From NCBI GenBank assembly GCA_034096865.1, contig JAWQFJ010001118.1, positions 19,295 through 83,294 on the forward strand: 64,000 nt of DNA, written 5' to 3'. Source of the stretch: Theodoxus fluviatilis. Its lineage: Eukaryota > Mollusca > Gastropoda > Cycloneritida > Neritidae. Under the pieces are notes generated by a model. The model worked only from the letters and a program-made list of their open reading frames with translations, had not been told where the DNA came from and searched no databases. Both the position numbers and the translations under genes were made by a program. Positions 46,265 through 58,407 of this stretch are shown here, piece after piece (positions within the stretch are counted from its first letter, which is position 1; the number at the start of each line of letters is the position of its first letter).

Positions 46265-46625
46265 TTGGCTGTGTTCAGGTAAAGGTACCAGTGTGATTTG
46301 ATAGAGTAACTTATCACCCATGTCTGGCCCTCAAACTGCTGAGTTCTACCTCCTGATCAGGCAGCCGCTTTAACTATCCTTGACTGGCACCGGAGGACAA
46401 ACAGGGTGACAGACAAATTAGATGCACAGTCAGATACCCACAGCAACTTCACTCTGTAGGGAATACTCTAACCCAGTGTTGGCTCATGGCTGCAGACAGG
46501 AGTCAATTACACAACTATATGGCATCACTGCCCTCACAGCTACCCTGTTTAACTCCTAGATGGGGAATTCAGCTTCTTGCTCAAGGCTACAACTGCAGGA
46601 TCTGTGCAGCTTTGAACACCACAGC
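46265..46625 (-). mobile_element. tRNA-derived SINE, copy B (antisense, diverged)
   Basis: Shares GTAAAGGTACCAG, AGGGAATACTCTAACCCAGTG, CTCACAGCTACC...CCTAGATGGGGAATTC and TTGCTCAAGGCTACAACTGCAG with copies A and C. It is more diverged, so older. It lies in intron 10. Confidence 0.75.
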
Positions 46626-47493
46626 CACTAGCCACAAGCCACTGCAAGTCAAGCACGCAAACCATTGTTTAGTGAGATTGCAACTAGTCAGTGAAGCTGT
46701 AGAGCTTTATGAAGTGGGTTGGATTATGAGGGAATGGGCCTGTGTTCAGATTTGTCATTCATGCTTTTCTTGTTAGAATCTATGGAGTTTAAGGGCATAT
46801 TCCTGAGTAAGTGATAACCAATTTCTTTTTTGGAAGATAATGTGAGAACGGCTGAAATGTAGCTTTTTTTTCACAATGGGATTTTGGGAGATTTGATCAG
46901 GTGGTCCCAAGGCCAGGGTTAAAGTGCAAGGGTCACTGTGCATGGAGGTTGCCCGAATGCAACACAGAGCCAGAGTTGCTGGCAGCCCTTCTCACCAGTG
47001 CGGCACCGCCTGTGGGGCTGTCAGACCTGCGGCAGCAGTCCAGGCAGGGGGGCCCAGGAGGCAAAGTGACCAGTGGCCATCATGGGGACAGTCAGATCGT
47101 GTAGATCTGTCTAGTCTACTGTACAAACCGAATTCCTTTACCCCTTTTTAAGCCAAAAAACAAAACCTTGTGAGTGACAGAGACAGATTCTCAGGCTCAT
47201 TGAAATATATAGAGTGTTTCCAGTTTTTGAAGTACATTAGTACAAATAGACTGTTTTCACTTCAAGATAATGAGAGCGCCAATAGTGTAGAACTTCATCT
47301 TCTGTCAGGTTTGTGAAAGAGATTTTTACTGCTCGAAGCATTTGTCATCTTGTTAAGTTCATGTGTGGAAACTTGTGTGCTAATTACGTCTTTTGATTTG
47401 GTGTTTCAGGGTTCTGCATGTCTCTTTTGATGTGGTTTTCCGGAGCTCTGCATCTTGTCATCTTGTGGCCATGATCTGTTTCAGTGGATTTAG

Positions 47494-47735
47494 GGGCCTG
47501 CATACGGATTGCTATTGCCGACTTTGGGACGGCACAGCGTGTGACTGATGACCGGGGCCGAAGCAAACAAAATCCTCTGGGAGCGCCCACCCAGTGGAGC
47601 CCCGAGAAGGCAGCCAGTGAGGGACACAGTTTCCCTGCAGACCTGTGGGCTGCCACCTGTGTCTTGGTCCACATGCTGAGCGGCACGCCGCCCTGGATGC
47701 GTCGCTACGGCAATGCCGCTGCGCTGCACTACATC
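47494..47735 (+). CDS. Exon 11 of the MAP3K-like gene: DFG motif, activation segment, alpha-F
   Basis: The acceptor is tggatttag and the donor is TACATC|gtgagt. Entry is phase 1 and exit phase 0. It encodes IRIAIADFGTAQRV (DFG), an activation loop running to GAPTQWSPEKA (PE instead of APE), the alpha-F Asp in FPADLWAATC, and HMLSGTPPWMRRYG. HM-x-x-G-x-PPW-x-x-RY closely resembles Tpl2 and is also similar to NIK. It is the strongest piece of evidence for the family assignment. Confidence 0.9.
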
Positions 47736-49006
47736 GTGAGTGGGACTTCAGATTTGAATTCACATGAACAAAGGGCATTGATCTTGATTTGTTTGACATT
47801 TTGCATTATTAGCCTGCAGTGCAAAATGAGTTGCCAGATGCTCCACTTATCTGGAATACTGTAGTCCTGTAGTGTAGCCTGGACTTGTTTGGCTTGGGTA
47901 GACTTAGTGCTGTAGCTTTGGGTAGCAATCGGTCTGTGAGAAAGAAAACTGGAGAAGAGAATCTATCTGCAAAACCTCTAGAAGAAAGGTTTTAGTTGTT
48001 AGTGCTTTATGGTCAAACAAAGAGTAACACTTCCCCGGCATATTATTTCTCTATTGGGGCTCTGCAGGAGAAGAAAAGCTACAAGAGTTCCATCATAGAC
48101 GGCCTGAAGCAATGTGAAATTCCCGCCTGCTCTTGGCATGGCTCCAAACAGCCCCAGAGACTACCAGGGTCATCAAACTGAGCCGCATCATTAGATTCGA
48201 CAGAACGTATTTTAGTATCCCCAACTGATTGGCTTCTGTAAATTTGGTTCTGGTGTGTTATGTGGGATGGAAGTAGGGTGGGAGTTGCAAAGCCACTCAA
48301 CGTTTACAAGCTGGACTTTGGGCCACCCTCCTTGGTCACAAAGTGAGTCTCATGCTAGCATCAGTTACATCATGCTTTTCACTGATTAATTTAAGCTCTC
48401 TCTTTAAGAAAGATTCTTTTTCTTATGTCTGTGTTGATCTTAGCCACTTCATTATACCTGCTGACGTACTCAGTGCCTGCTATGGCTGAACACTCTGACA
48501 GTGGGTGTGTGGCAGTCTCTTGTTGGTCTTTGCAGTCTGCATTTTGGATCTGTAGAGGTCTTTATGACTTTTGCTTTCTGCGCATTTGTGAGCAGCCATT
48601 GATCTTGTGTTGTGGTGAGAAGTGCTTTTATGTCTGCTTTCAATCCTGTCACTGAGAGCCATCTGATTGCTGCTCGTCTTTTGAAATCTCCTCTGTCTGC
48701 TGACCGTATCCTCCATACAGAGGTTTTTGCATCCACTTCTGTTCTATTGCTTCTGATGTTTGTTATTATTGTTATTGCTGTGTTCTCTTTTGTTGTCATT
48801 ATCATCATCATCATTATCTTTTTTATCCATAACCCTACTGTTGGTGGGAGACATTTTTGTTCCTGGGTCTCAGAATCCCAACAGGTTTGTGGGAGATCCA
48901 AGGTATTTTGGAGGAGGGCATCATTCAGGAGAGGTACTGCTTAGTGCCTACCTGACACCTTCTCTTAAAAAAATCTGAGAGTTCAGAGTTACTTCCCATC
49001 ACTCCA
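47736..49006. other. Intron 11, left part; no gene seen
   Basis: At 48460-48720 there is a T-rich stretch whose minus strand gives broken, Arg/Thr-rich frames reminiscent of a LINE end (WLSVTGLKADIKALL), too degenerate to assign. Confidence 0.4.
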
Positions 49007-49430
49007 ATGAGCTCTGTGGCCAAGTGGTTAGCGCACTGGACCTACAGTTGCTTGCTGCCAGTGGGTACGGCGTTCGAAGCTGCGCTGTTCCCAGAGTTGC
49101 ATCTTTGAGCAAGATGCTTAACTCGCAATGCTTCTCCCCACCCAGGAGTAAAACCGGGTACCTGTGAGGGCAATGTTGGCAAAAACGTAGTGCGATTAAC
49201 CCTTGTATGCAGCCAAGCGCCAGCATCAGGTTGGAATACTCCCCAGGGAGTGGAGTTGGTGCTGGTACCTTACTGTGTGCATCTTAAATGTCTGTCACTA
49301 TGTTTGTTGTGAGGGACCAGTGAGGATTGATCAAGATGCCCAGTGATCAGGGGGTAAAGTGTAAAGCGGTTTGAGACTGAGACAAGGGTGTAAGTCGCTA
49401 TATAAAACCACACCTTTACCTTTACCTTTT
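49007..49430 (+). mobile_element. tRNA-derived SINE, copy C (sense, complete head)
   Basis: The head has the A box TGGCCAAGTGGTTAGCGC (49018-49035) and the B box GCGTTCGAAGCTG (about 49069-49081). A family-specific body and a (CTTTAC)n tail near 49415-49430 follow. It is the best reference copy of the family in the window, transcribed by RNA polymerase III if active. Confidence 0.85.
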
Positions 49431-49648
49431 TATTACCTGTGCCTTTACATTCTGCAGTGTCTGTTTTTCCAGTCAGAGATATAGGTGTTTTTCAATCTTC
49501 TCATTTTCATTAGTTTTGATGTTCTTGTCATTTGGGATTGTGAACATTTCAAGGGCCATTGGTGACATATTTACAGAAACTTCTCTGTGATCAAATCTAA
49601 GTGACTGCCTCTAAATTGGTGTGTAACATGAATGAATGAATGAATGAA

Positions 49649-49718
<70 letters not shown>

Positions 49719-49720
49719 CA
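49649..49720. repeat. (GAT)n microsatellite
   Basis: A perfect GAT run preceded by (GAAT)n. Confidence 0.95.
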
Positions 49721-49924
49721 ATGATAATGATACAGTGAGAAAGGGTAGCCAAACTGTGCTGAAAGGTCATTTTGGGCTGGAAACAAGTGTGCTAAGCGTG
49801 AAAAGCAGCTGCACAGTGCCTAATGGAACTGTGCTTGTCCATTTCTTGCTGTGAGTGTGACACTGGTGGTAGTGTTGAGAGGCAGGGGGCCTGGGTATAG
49901 ACGTTGTTGATTTGCCTCCCACAG

Positions 49925-50078
49925 ATTTTCACCAAGTCACCGCCCATGGAGGACGTGCCAGATAACATTCAAAGGGCAGTGCGTGACTTGATTGAGAAGG
50001 GTTTCACCCGTGACCCTGCCCGGCGGCCCACCGCCCAGCAGCTCCTACAGCACCCTGCCTTCCAGCTCCTCCGTGCCA
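49925..50078 (+). CDS. Exon 12 of the MAP3K-like gene: kinase C-lobe end
   Basis: The acceptor is gcctcccacag and the donor is GTGCCA|gtgagt. Entry is phase 0 and exit phase 1. The peptide has PPMEDVPDNIQRAVRDLIEK and the subdomain XI signature RDPARRPTAQQLLQHPAF, with its conserved Arg. This closes the kinase domain. A (GAT)n microsatellite sits upstream at about 49650-49720. Confidence 0.9.
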
Positions 50079-51154
50079 GTGAGTACTCTCCCTTGCTTAG
50101 GCCTGCTGTCTTGTGCAGCTAGGTGTGGAGTCAGGGAAAGCCGTATTGCTTGGACAGTTGCCCTGGAGGTCTAGATTCTCTGACAAGTTGTTTGGCTAGC
50201 AGATTGACGAAATTATAAATAATAATCTCAGCAAAGTGGCTTTCTTGCAGTGGGAATGATGGAGGAGGTTTCTGCTTGAAATTCTGTGTGTCAGCAGTCG
50301 GCATCTTTAAATGTCCACATCATGAGCCACGCACAATGTAGCTGCAAGGATTTGAGCTTTTCTGTAACTTGCAACTGCAAAATATTTAATTGTGGCAAGC
50401 AATTTTGCAGCTCTGGCTGTAAATGTTTTTTTTGAACAAGTTTTTGTGCCTTGTTTTCTACCTACCAAAGATTGAAGTGGCAACTTTTGAGTGTCATGGG
50501 CAGGAACTGATGTGTGAATTCGGGCAGGTATGGTTGAGTGGATAGGGTCAGTTTTGTAATGTCTCAAGCTTGTAATCTTTTTAACTGACAAGAAATAGAC
50601 TTATTGTGTTGCTCAGCGATCAGAGGTGAAGGTATACAGTTGGAGAGATTGTGAATCGCAGTATGAGCCAGCTCTTTTACAATACATGTCCAAAATGTCG
50701 TACTCCATGTGACTTTCAACAGCTAATTAACCTTCCTGCGTGCTCTCTTTAGTGACCAGACATGTTCCCAGCTACTAATTGCCAGTAAAAACAAAGAAAT
50801 CAGTGACAGATGCCAAGAAATTGGACTCTGCAGTGGTTAGAAGTAGTGCTTGCTGTGCTCCTGGTCAGGGCATTGCTTGAGTCTGGGAAGCAGTTTGGGA
50901 AAGAGGTATGACTATTGCTCTACTCCGATTTACTCCTGCCACACGCCAGCCATCTCCCCCCTGCCAGTGGAAACTTGGCGGAGACAAGAGGCGCCTGTCC
51001 AGCTTCGGCAAGATCAAGAAGATGAGAGGCTTGCCACCACGGCTGCTTCGACATCCACATTGAGCACATTCCTTTGAAGTTTTGTCTGTGACCACCTTGC
51101 TCACTGCTTGAAGGGGAATGTTTGCTGCATCAGTTTGGTAGCACCATTGCTCTC

Positions 51155-51240
51155 CCGGTCCTGAGCAATCTTTTCCAACTGTCCCCACAAGTGGCCTGTT
51201 CTCTTGACATCGGCGTCCAGGTCTCGGCGCCAACTGTTTC
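51155..51240 (-). mobile_element. Short LINE 3' fragment, antisense
   Basis: The minus strand reads NSWRRDLDADVKRTGHLWGQ then LEKIAQDRE, the same protein end as the relic at 11420-11690. Confidence 0.7.
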
Positions 51241-51464
51241 GCCTGGTAGAGATGATGGTCGTCGGCCTGGCAGCTTCCAGAGTCTGGCTTTCACTACCCG
51301 ACGTCATATCACCTCCAGCTGGAGATCCATCCTCTCCCAGTACCGAAGTGTCTGTTAAACTCCTTGTTTGCGTTTCTGTAGCGGTGTGTGTTTTACAGAG
51401 AAGGGGTGCTAACCCTTTGTCCAACCTTCCTCCTTTCTCAGCCGGGCTTAAGACCGTCCATGGC

Positions 51465-51950
51465 AGAGTTTCTGACAACATTAGCCACTCCATTTCTCAC
51501 ATGAAATGCGTGTTGTCTGACATTAGCCTCCCCATTTCTTACAGGAAATGCTTGTGATCTGACATAATTAGCTACCCAACTTCTCACAGGAAATGTGTGT
51601 GGTCTGACAATGTTTACCATTCCATTTCTCACAGGAACTGTGTGTAGTCTGACTATATTAGCCACTCTACTTCTCACAGGAAATGCGTATTATTTGACAA
51701 TATTAGCCACTCCATTTCTCACAGGAAATGCGTATTATTTGACAATATTAGCCACTCCATTTCTCACAGGAAATGCGTATTATTTGACAATATTAGCCAC
51801 CCCATTTCTCACAGGAAATGTGTGTGATCTGACGTTAGCCACTCCATTTCTCACAGGAAATGTGTGTGATCTGACAATATTAGCCACCCCATTTCTCACA
51901 GGAAATGCATGCGGTTTGACTTCGTTAGCCACCCCATTGCTGCATTGCTT
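51465..51950. repeat. 45-bp tandem repeat carrying splice-acceptor-like sequence
   Basis: About 11 units of TTGACAATATTAGCCACTCC+ATTTCTCACAGGAAATGCGTATTAT with variants. Each unit contains CCATTTCTCACAG|G, which looks like a 3' splice site. It lies in intron 12. Confidence 0.9.
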
Positions 51951-51959
51951 TACATGAAG

Positions 51960-53360
51960 TGACCAGGCAAAAAATTGGGGTTATGGTAACCCACCCAACC
52001 CTTTTTTTTTCTTCTGATAACCCAAAACTGTTTTCAGTCATGCAAGAAATAAATAAATGGACAGCAAACAGTGAACTGTGTGCTGATTCATTTTCCCTGC
52101 AGTATGAGCACTCAGGAAATCCGCTATTTAAGGTTGTATATTGTGTGTGTGTTCAGTGAGAAAAAATGTTGATTTATGTCGACTCTTGCTTTTTTTTAAA
52201 GTTCAGGTCGACGTACTGACTTTTGTTTTAAGGTCATGTGACCATTATCCACAACTAATTTTGGGGGGCACACAATGCTTTTTGAACAGCATATAGGCAG
52301 GAAAAGTTATCTCCTTAACTATTCTATTGAGCATACTCTTGTTCTGTACAGACGGATATCCCCACCATGATGTAAAAAATGACGAGATTATACTCTCTAC
52401 AAAAATGTCCGAGAAAAACACACGGCCCAAGCCACTCCAGGCCCCCTCATCAGCTGGAACCTCGGGCTGCTGATCTTCTGGGGCCTTATCCAGTAGCTCA
52501 GCCAGGGCGGCCCCAAGCAGCCAGTGGGGGGGGGGGGGGGGGGGGGGGAGAGGGGGTGGCATTAGGACTGCAATAAGTCATCCAGACCTAGCAGCATCTA
52601 GCCAAATCTACAGCCACACAGGGATGCACTCTCCACCTCAGCTTGGAGCTGGGAGAATGTTGTCAAGAGTTTGCCATTTGTTTGCTACAACTATATAAGT
52701 TTCAGACGGTACAATCACTGCAGCTCCTTCTTACACAGTCTTGGTGTTCTGATTCCATGTCAGTATTTCATCAATGGCTTTGCCTAAGTACTTATATTCT
52801 TACATTCTCTCTGTTTCTGACCCTTTTGCTCTGATTAAATCATACTGCTCTCTTTGATTTTTAGTGTCAAAAACAAATTATTTTTGTTTACATGGATACA
52901 AGGTGGTTTTCCTCACTCCAATTCACAAAGTATGTTGTTGGAGATTCTTTTCATCTTTCTGATCTGATATAAGAACCAGGATTGCAGTGTCCTCAGCAAA
53001 TGTAAAGATGTAACAATTCTCATGGACACTTCTGCAATGTTGGTGGGCAGGACACACAGGGTCAGTGAATAGCTATGCCTTGAGGGCCATCACTGGAGGC
53101 ATGCCAAGATGATGACAAGCTGTTTCCCATCCGCCCTCTCGGTTCTCTTCCACATGAGAAATCTGGGTTTATTTAAATATCGTGACATTGTGGGATGTTA
53201 TATTGGCTGCAACCTTGTGTCGTTAGCTTTGGTTGAAACGTCTACGACAGGCCAAAGCAAAAAGACAAAAAGTTTGTACAGGAACTTCCCAACCCTTCAA
53301 ACTTGTTTAGAATAATCACCAGGTCCTGCCAGTCCACCCCCAATGCTCTCCCTCCCCTCT
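51960..53360. other. Intron 12, middle; no gene seen
   Basis: A run of about 21 G at 52528-52548 and otherwise AT-rich intron. No conserved frame. Confidence 0.5.
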
Positions 53361-53365
53361 TGCAT

Positions 53366-53597
53366 GAGTACACGGTCAGCCCCTCAGCCTCTACTCGCTT
53401 GCATGAGTACACGGTCAGCCCCTCAGCCTCTACTCGCTTGCATGAGTACACGGTCAGCCCCTCAGCCTCTACTCGCTTGCATGAGTACACGGTCAGCCCC
53501 TCAGCCTCTACTCGCTTGCATGAGTACACGGTCAGCCCCTCAGCCTCTACTCGCTTGCATGAGTACATGGTCAGCCCCTCGGCCTCTACTCGCTTGT
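53366..53597. repeat. 39-bp tandem repeat, six copies
   Basis: The unit is CATGAGTACACGGTCAGCCC+CTCAGCCTCTACTCGCTTG, almost perfect; the last copy differs at two positions. The high identity suggests recent expansion. Confidence 0.95.
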
Positions 53598-53814
53598 TGA
53601 AACCATGTCTTTAGACAGGCGGATGTGGGCGAGTATGTTTTGGGGTTGGACGATGTGCGAGGCGCAGTGCCGTGGTTCTATCCCTGGGACGGAGATATCT
53701 GGGTTTATTTCAATCTCTTCCACATGGGCACATCTCTTCTCACAGATTCGCCCATGCAGGCTGGTGGGGTGTGGAACTCAAACCTGTTTCATAGTCCTGA
53801 TTGTGCTTGATACA

Positions 53815-53962
53815 ACTCCTATATGAATCGTACTAGAATCCATTGTTGCGAAGTAGTTTCATACATTGATAAAATTGGGTGTTTTATCAACGTTGTGACC
53901 TTATGTAGCCTACAAGGCTCAAAGACCCATAAACTCTGTCCGTCCGTCCGTACGTCCGTCCC
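53815..53962 (+). mobile_element. SINE-like repeat with (TCCG)n tail, copy 3 (diverged)
   Basis: Ends GACCTTATGTAGCCTACAAGG-CTC...-CCATAAACTC(TGTCCG)(TCCG)n, like the ends of copies 1 and 2. The 5' part is diverged. Confidence 0.55.
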
Positions 53963-54167
53963 GCAGAATCAGGATGAAACTGAAATGGAGGGATACAAGC
54001 CTTTCTAACAAGTTGTGTGGCAGGATGGTAGTGAAAGCAGATGGGAAACCAGCAAAGAGAATGCTTACACATAATCTGGCCTTGTCAAATTGAATGCACA
54101 GGACATGAAGCATGGAGTTTTAGGCATTGTTGATGCTGTGTGTCCCTTGGTATGCAAATTGGAGTGG

Positions 54168-54830
54168 GTCAAATAATAATAATAATAATAATAATATAGT
54201 TTATTTTCGCACATACCTTCCCTTGACAGGCAAGCTTATGGCGTTCACAATCCAAAGAATCAACATTCATACAACCGCTCAACACCACATTCCTACAAAA
54301 ACACACACTACACACATAAACAAAAAACAAAAACTAAAATCCAATAGAACAAACAATACAATATACACAGCACTTGCAGGCAAGGTCAAGTAAAGCAAAG
54401 CAGCTCAGCGGGAAAGGCAGATTGGAAGAGGTGGGTCTTTAGAGCACTTTTGAACTGGGGCAGAGTGTCAGAATGACGGACTGAGAGAGGGAGACTATTC
54501 CAGGTTACAGGTCCAATATAGGAGGCACGCTGTCCTTGAGTTTTCTTGTTACGGCGGGGGACCTTAAGTATTCTAGAGTCAGCAGCTGAGCGTAAAGATC
54601 TGAAGGGCGTGTAGACTGTAAGAATTTCTGTAAGAGCATGTGGTGCGGTGTTGTTGATGGCCTTGAAGCACAAAGTAGCAAGTTTATAATCTATCCTCTG
54701 AGAGATGGGGAGCCAGTGAAGTGTATGTAGGAGTGGAGAGACATGGGTACGCTTGGGACATCGAAAAACTAGCCTAGTCAGCAAGAAGACCAAGTAAAAC
54801 CTGACCCTCCTGATATACACACTGCAGTGT
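54168..54830 (-). mobile_element. LINE 3' end relic with (ATT)n tail, antisense
   Basis: A minus frame (54386-54820) reads HVSPLLHTLHWLPISQRIDY, KLATLCFKAINN, WNSLPLSVRHSDTLPQFKSA and LKTHLF, the well-known C-terminal part of CR1/Rex-like LINE reverse transcriptases. The 3' tail is an (ATT)n run, seen as AAT repeats at 54174-54196 on the + strand. It is heavily 5'-truncated. Confidence 0.85.
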
Positions 54831-56164
54831 CAAGACATGTTTGCATCCATCCTCCTTAAGTGCGCCATTGTCTGAATAAGAAGTGGTCATCATGCCTGTA
54901 ACAGGTCTGCCAGCTGCACTGGAAGTCAATGCTTGTCACTCCTCCGGTGAATAAATTGCTGACCCTATCAAAGTAGCAAGAGAAAAGGAGGCTGTTGTGC
55001 TGGGATTTTCATCCCAAGAAAGCCAGCCATCTTGATTATTTCAAGAGAGAAGCCGCTGAAGAAGGAAGGTACCTGCCCAGCCATGGTGTGACAAAGGATG
55101 AGGTGGCCAATACCAACAGGCCAGCTACTATTGCCAGATATCGTCCACCTCCAGTCAGTCAACTTCTACTGATGTTTCAGCTTCATATTTGCAACCTGTT
55201 TTGAAACCCACCATTGTGGATTGTCGAAACCCGGCTGTTGTTGGAGAAACAATTGGAGATCGTGCAAGCGCGTTCGAGCATGCTGAAAGTGGGTCAACGG
55301 GGGGCACCACGACCTCCCATCCAGTGTGCAAAACTTCGTTTGTAGTTAGAGTTAAGAAAGAACAGTCTAATTCATGTGTTTACAAAAGCCTGATGAGTCG
55401 TCTGTGAAGCAATCGAACCACTGTATGGAAAGCTGAGTGTGAAAAGGAAGCTGGAAACATTGAATGGGTTGGGATGTCGTGAACTATATGCAACTGATAA
55501 CATACACTGCAGTGCTTTGTCGAAGCTCACATGTTCCCTTGCGTGCGTCGGCTCCATCTTTGTCAGACTGTACCAGTGATGTTGCTTCATCAAATGGTCC
55601 TTGGTCATCAGGCAGCGAGAAGTGATGTGATGCAAGGTTAGTTTTTTGCTGCTACAGGACTGCTGCAGCTCCTCAGCTGTCCTCTGGTGATGAGAAATGG
55701 ATGAGCGACAAGCTGCTTTCACTTTGACAGCTGCTCTGGTGGTACAGGTGAACACCCCTGACAAAACTTTTGTAGTTTCCACAACACACATCTACTTTAT
55801 GACTTGTCTCAAGTCTTCATGATACTGGTTTCTCATCCCCGTCCCCTTCCCTTTTTGTATTTATTTGTGCTGATCTGATGATGTTTCCGTATTGTAATAG
55901 GGTGTAAGCCTAAATGAAAAGTTCCCTAAAGAACTGTCCAGAACAACCCAAACCCATTCCTCAACTCGGCATCTCCATAGGAAGCAAACCAGACATATGA
56001 AAACCAGAAGAGGACGGGAGGAGGTTAGGATGACTTCCTTCGAGCTCCCCATGACTGCTGCTGTGGAGCTCTGGACTGTCAAGCAACACAGCTGGACTGA
56101 AAGCTGGAGAGGTGCTGGAGTGTCAGTACACCCTGATGATTGGACAGGTGCCTCAAGTCCTCAG

Positions 56165-57212
56165 TGCTGCATTGCCGCCTGCAGTCAGTTCCACTCTTCA
56201 GACTTGCTGCATTGCCGCCTGCAGTCAGTTCCACTCTTCAGACTTGCTGCATTGCCGCCTGCAGTCAGTTCCACTCTTCAGACATGCTGCATTGCCGCCT
56301 GCAGTCAGTTCCACTCTTCAGACTTGCTGCATTGCCGCCTGCAGTCAGTTCCACTCTTCAGACTTGCTGCATTGCCGCCTGCAGTCAGTTCCACTCTTCA
56401 GACATGCTGCATTGCCGCCTGCAGTCAGTTCCACTCTTCAGACATGCTGCATTGCCGCCTGCAGTCAGTTCCACTCTTCAGACATGCTGCATTGCCGCCT
56501 GCAGTCAGTTCCACTCTTCAGACATGCTGCATTGCCGCCTGCAGTCAGTTCCACTCTTCAGACTTGCTGCATTGCCGCCTGCAGTCAGTTCCACTCTGCA
56601 GACTTGCTGCATTGCCGCCTGCAGTCAGTTCCACTCTTCAGACATGCTGCATTGCCGCCTGCAGTCAGTTCCACTCTTCAGACATGCTGCATTGCCGCCT
56701 GCAGTCAGTTCCACTCTTCAGACTTGCTGCATTGCCGCCTGCAGTCAGTTCCACTCTTCAGACATGCTGCATTGCCGCCTGCAGTCAGTTCCACTCTTCA
56801 GACTTGCTGCATTGCCGCCTGCAGTCAGTTCCACTCTTCAGACATGCTGCATTGCCGCCTGCAGTCAGTTCCACTCTTCAGACATGCTGGATTGCCGCCT
56901 GCAGTCAGTTCCACTCTTCAGACATGCTGCATTGCCGCCTGCAGTCAGTTCCACTCTTCAGACATGCTGCATTGCCGCCTGCAGTCAGTTCCACTCTTCA
57001 GACATGCTGCATTGCCGCCTGCAGTCAGTTCCACTCTTCAGACATGCTGCATTGCCGCCTGCAGTCAGTTCCACTCTTCAGACTTGCTGCATTGCCGCCT
57101 GCAGTCAGTTCCACTCTTCAGACATGCTGCATTGCCGCCTGCAGTCAGTTCCACTCTTCAGACATGCTGCATTGCCGCCTGCAGTCAGTTCCACTCTTCA
57201 GACAATCTGCAT
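56165..57212. repeat. 40-bp minisatellite, 26 near-identical copies
   Basis: The unit is GCAGTCAGTTCCACTCTTCA+GACATGCTGCATTGCCGCCT. The main variation is GACTTG/GACATG; single changes occur at 56597 and 56890. The period makes all three + frames open for 370-470 residues. The array ends about 150 bp before exon 13. Confidence 0.97.
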
Positions 57213-57361
57213 TGCCATCTTCTCTGAATGTCATTTCTTGAAATCAATAGAATGCAATAGAATGTTATGTGATGCAGGAGTGGAGATGCTGTTACATGCC
57301 TCGGAAGGTTACTCTTCACCCTTCCTAGCTCTTTCATGTGCTTTCTCCTTTACCTTTGCAG

Positions 57362-57539
57362 ATAAGGCAAACCCTGATGTCCTGTACTCAGTCCTGCAAA
57401 GCCCGCATACTCCCAGCGTGGACAACCGCCTGTCCCAGCAGCACTCGGATGAAGGCGTGCAGCAGATTTTGGAGAGCCTGAAGATGGACCAGCCCCCTCT
57501 TCCCTGTCTTTCTCACCAGGGAGCAGAGAACTCCAGCTG
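57362..57539 (+). CDS. Exon 13 of the MAP3K-like gene: C-terminal tail
   Basis: The acceptor is cctttgcag and the donor is AGCTG|gtgagt. Entry is phase 1 and exit phase 2. The peptide starts NKANPDVLYSVLQSPHTPS and is hydrophilic, rich in Ser, Gln and Pro, with a possible short helix (DEGVQQILESLKM). No domain is recognised. The upstream intron is dominated by the 39- and 40-bp minisatellites. Confidence 0.7.
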
Positions 57540-57945
57540 GTGAGTTGACCAAGTGTTGACAGCATCATAGATGATTTCAACGGAAATCTTCTTCTGTAGT
57601 TCACAGTAGTAGCTTGACCTCAAGGTTGTGTTGACTGCAGTGTGTATGTTTGACAGATGAGGCCACTTCAGACCATCTCTACAGATGATAGACAGGCCAC
57701 TTTTGGCAAGACGGGGATTTGCTTATCAGCAGCTGCTTGATATCTGGAAGATAACTACTGAGACCTGTCTAGGCACAGAGAATTCTGCCTTCTGTAGAGC
57801 CTTGAGGTTTCCTTATTGTGCTTCCCTTGTTTGAGATATTGCCTAGTCTCCTGCAAAGTAGTGGTGCCTCAACAAGTGGAGGGCTTTTGTCATGATTTAA
57901 ATGTTTGTGTATGAGGTAAGTGTATATGAATGAAAGAGAGAGGGA

Positions 57946-58096
57946 GTGAGGGGAGGGAGTGAGGGATCGAGGGAGGGAGGGAGGGAGGGAGGGAGGGAGG
58001 GAGGGAGGGAGGGAGGGAGGGAGGGAGGGAGGGAGGGAGGGAGGGAGGGAGGGAGGGAGGGAGGGAGGGAGAGAGAGAGAGAGAGAGGGGGAGAGT
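57946..58096. repeat. (GGGA)n microsatellite
   Basis: Near-perfect GGGA repeats ending in (GA)n, about 15 bp left of the second LTR element. Confidence 0.95.
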
Positions 58097-58110
58097 TTTG
58101 TATTTGCATG

Positions 58111-58407
58111 TGTTACGGATATCCGTCGTCGTCTCTGTGCTGGAGTTTACAGGCGTAGTTTTTCCACTGTTCAAGACAGTGGTACGTGCAGGTCAAGAAA
58201 ACTACTTGCTAATGGCTTTGAAGAGAAGTTTATTCTCTGTCTTCAGGATACGGTCTGACCCGCCGTCTAGGCTAGCCGCTCAACGTCTAAAATCATTCAG
58301 GAATCAAAAATCACGTCACCGTCCTGAATGACATCAAAAACACTGCTCAGTGCGCATGCACTTTAGCGCTAACTAAAATCTACGCAGCCACAGAAACATT
58401 CACAACA
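58111..58407 (-). repeat. 3' LTR of the second LTR element
   Basis: 297 bp; differs from the other LTR by one extra T and about two substitutions. Confidence 0.93.

Larger units (their letters stand above)
44555..47493. other. Introns 9 and 10; no other gene seen
   Basis: Apart from micro-exon 10 and SINE copy B, I see no conserved protein or RNA. A short imperfect repeat, ATGGCCACCAGGAATG, occurs three times at 45385-45460. Confidence 0.55.

Noticed and set aside
49011..49085. tRNA gene on the + strand
   Set aside because: A and B boxes are present, but the cloverleaf arms do not pair well and the body continues as a repeat seen twice more, so it is a SINE head.
54995..55407. Possible transposon or host exon (CWDFHPKKASHLDYFKRE and following frame)
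   Set aside because: Looks protein-like, but I recognise no family and found no phase-compatible splice sites.
55997..57543. Three overlapping + frames of 370-470 residues
   Set aside because: Products of the 40-bp minisatellite; only the last part (57362-57539) is a real exon, shown by phase and splice sites.
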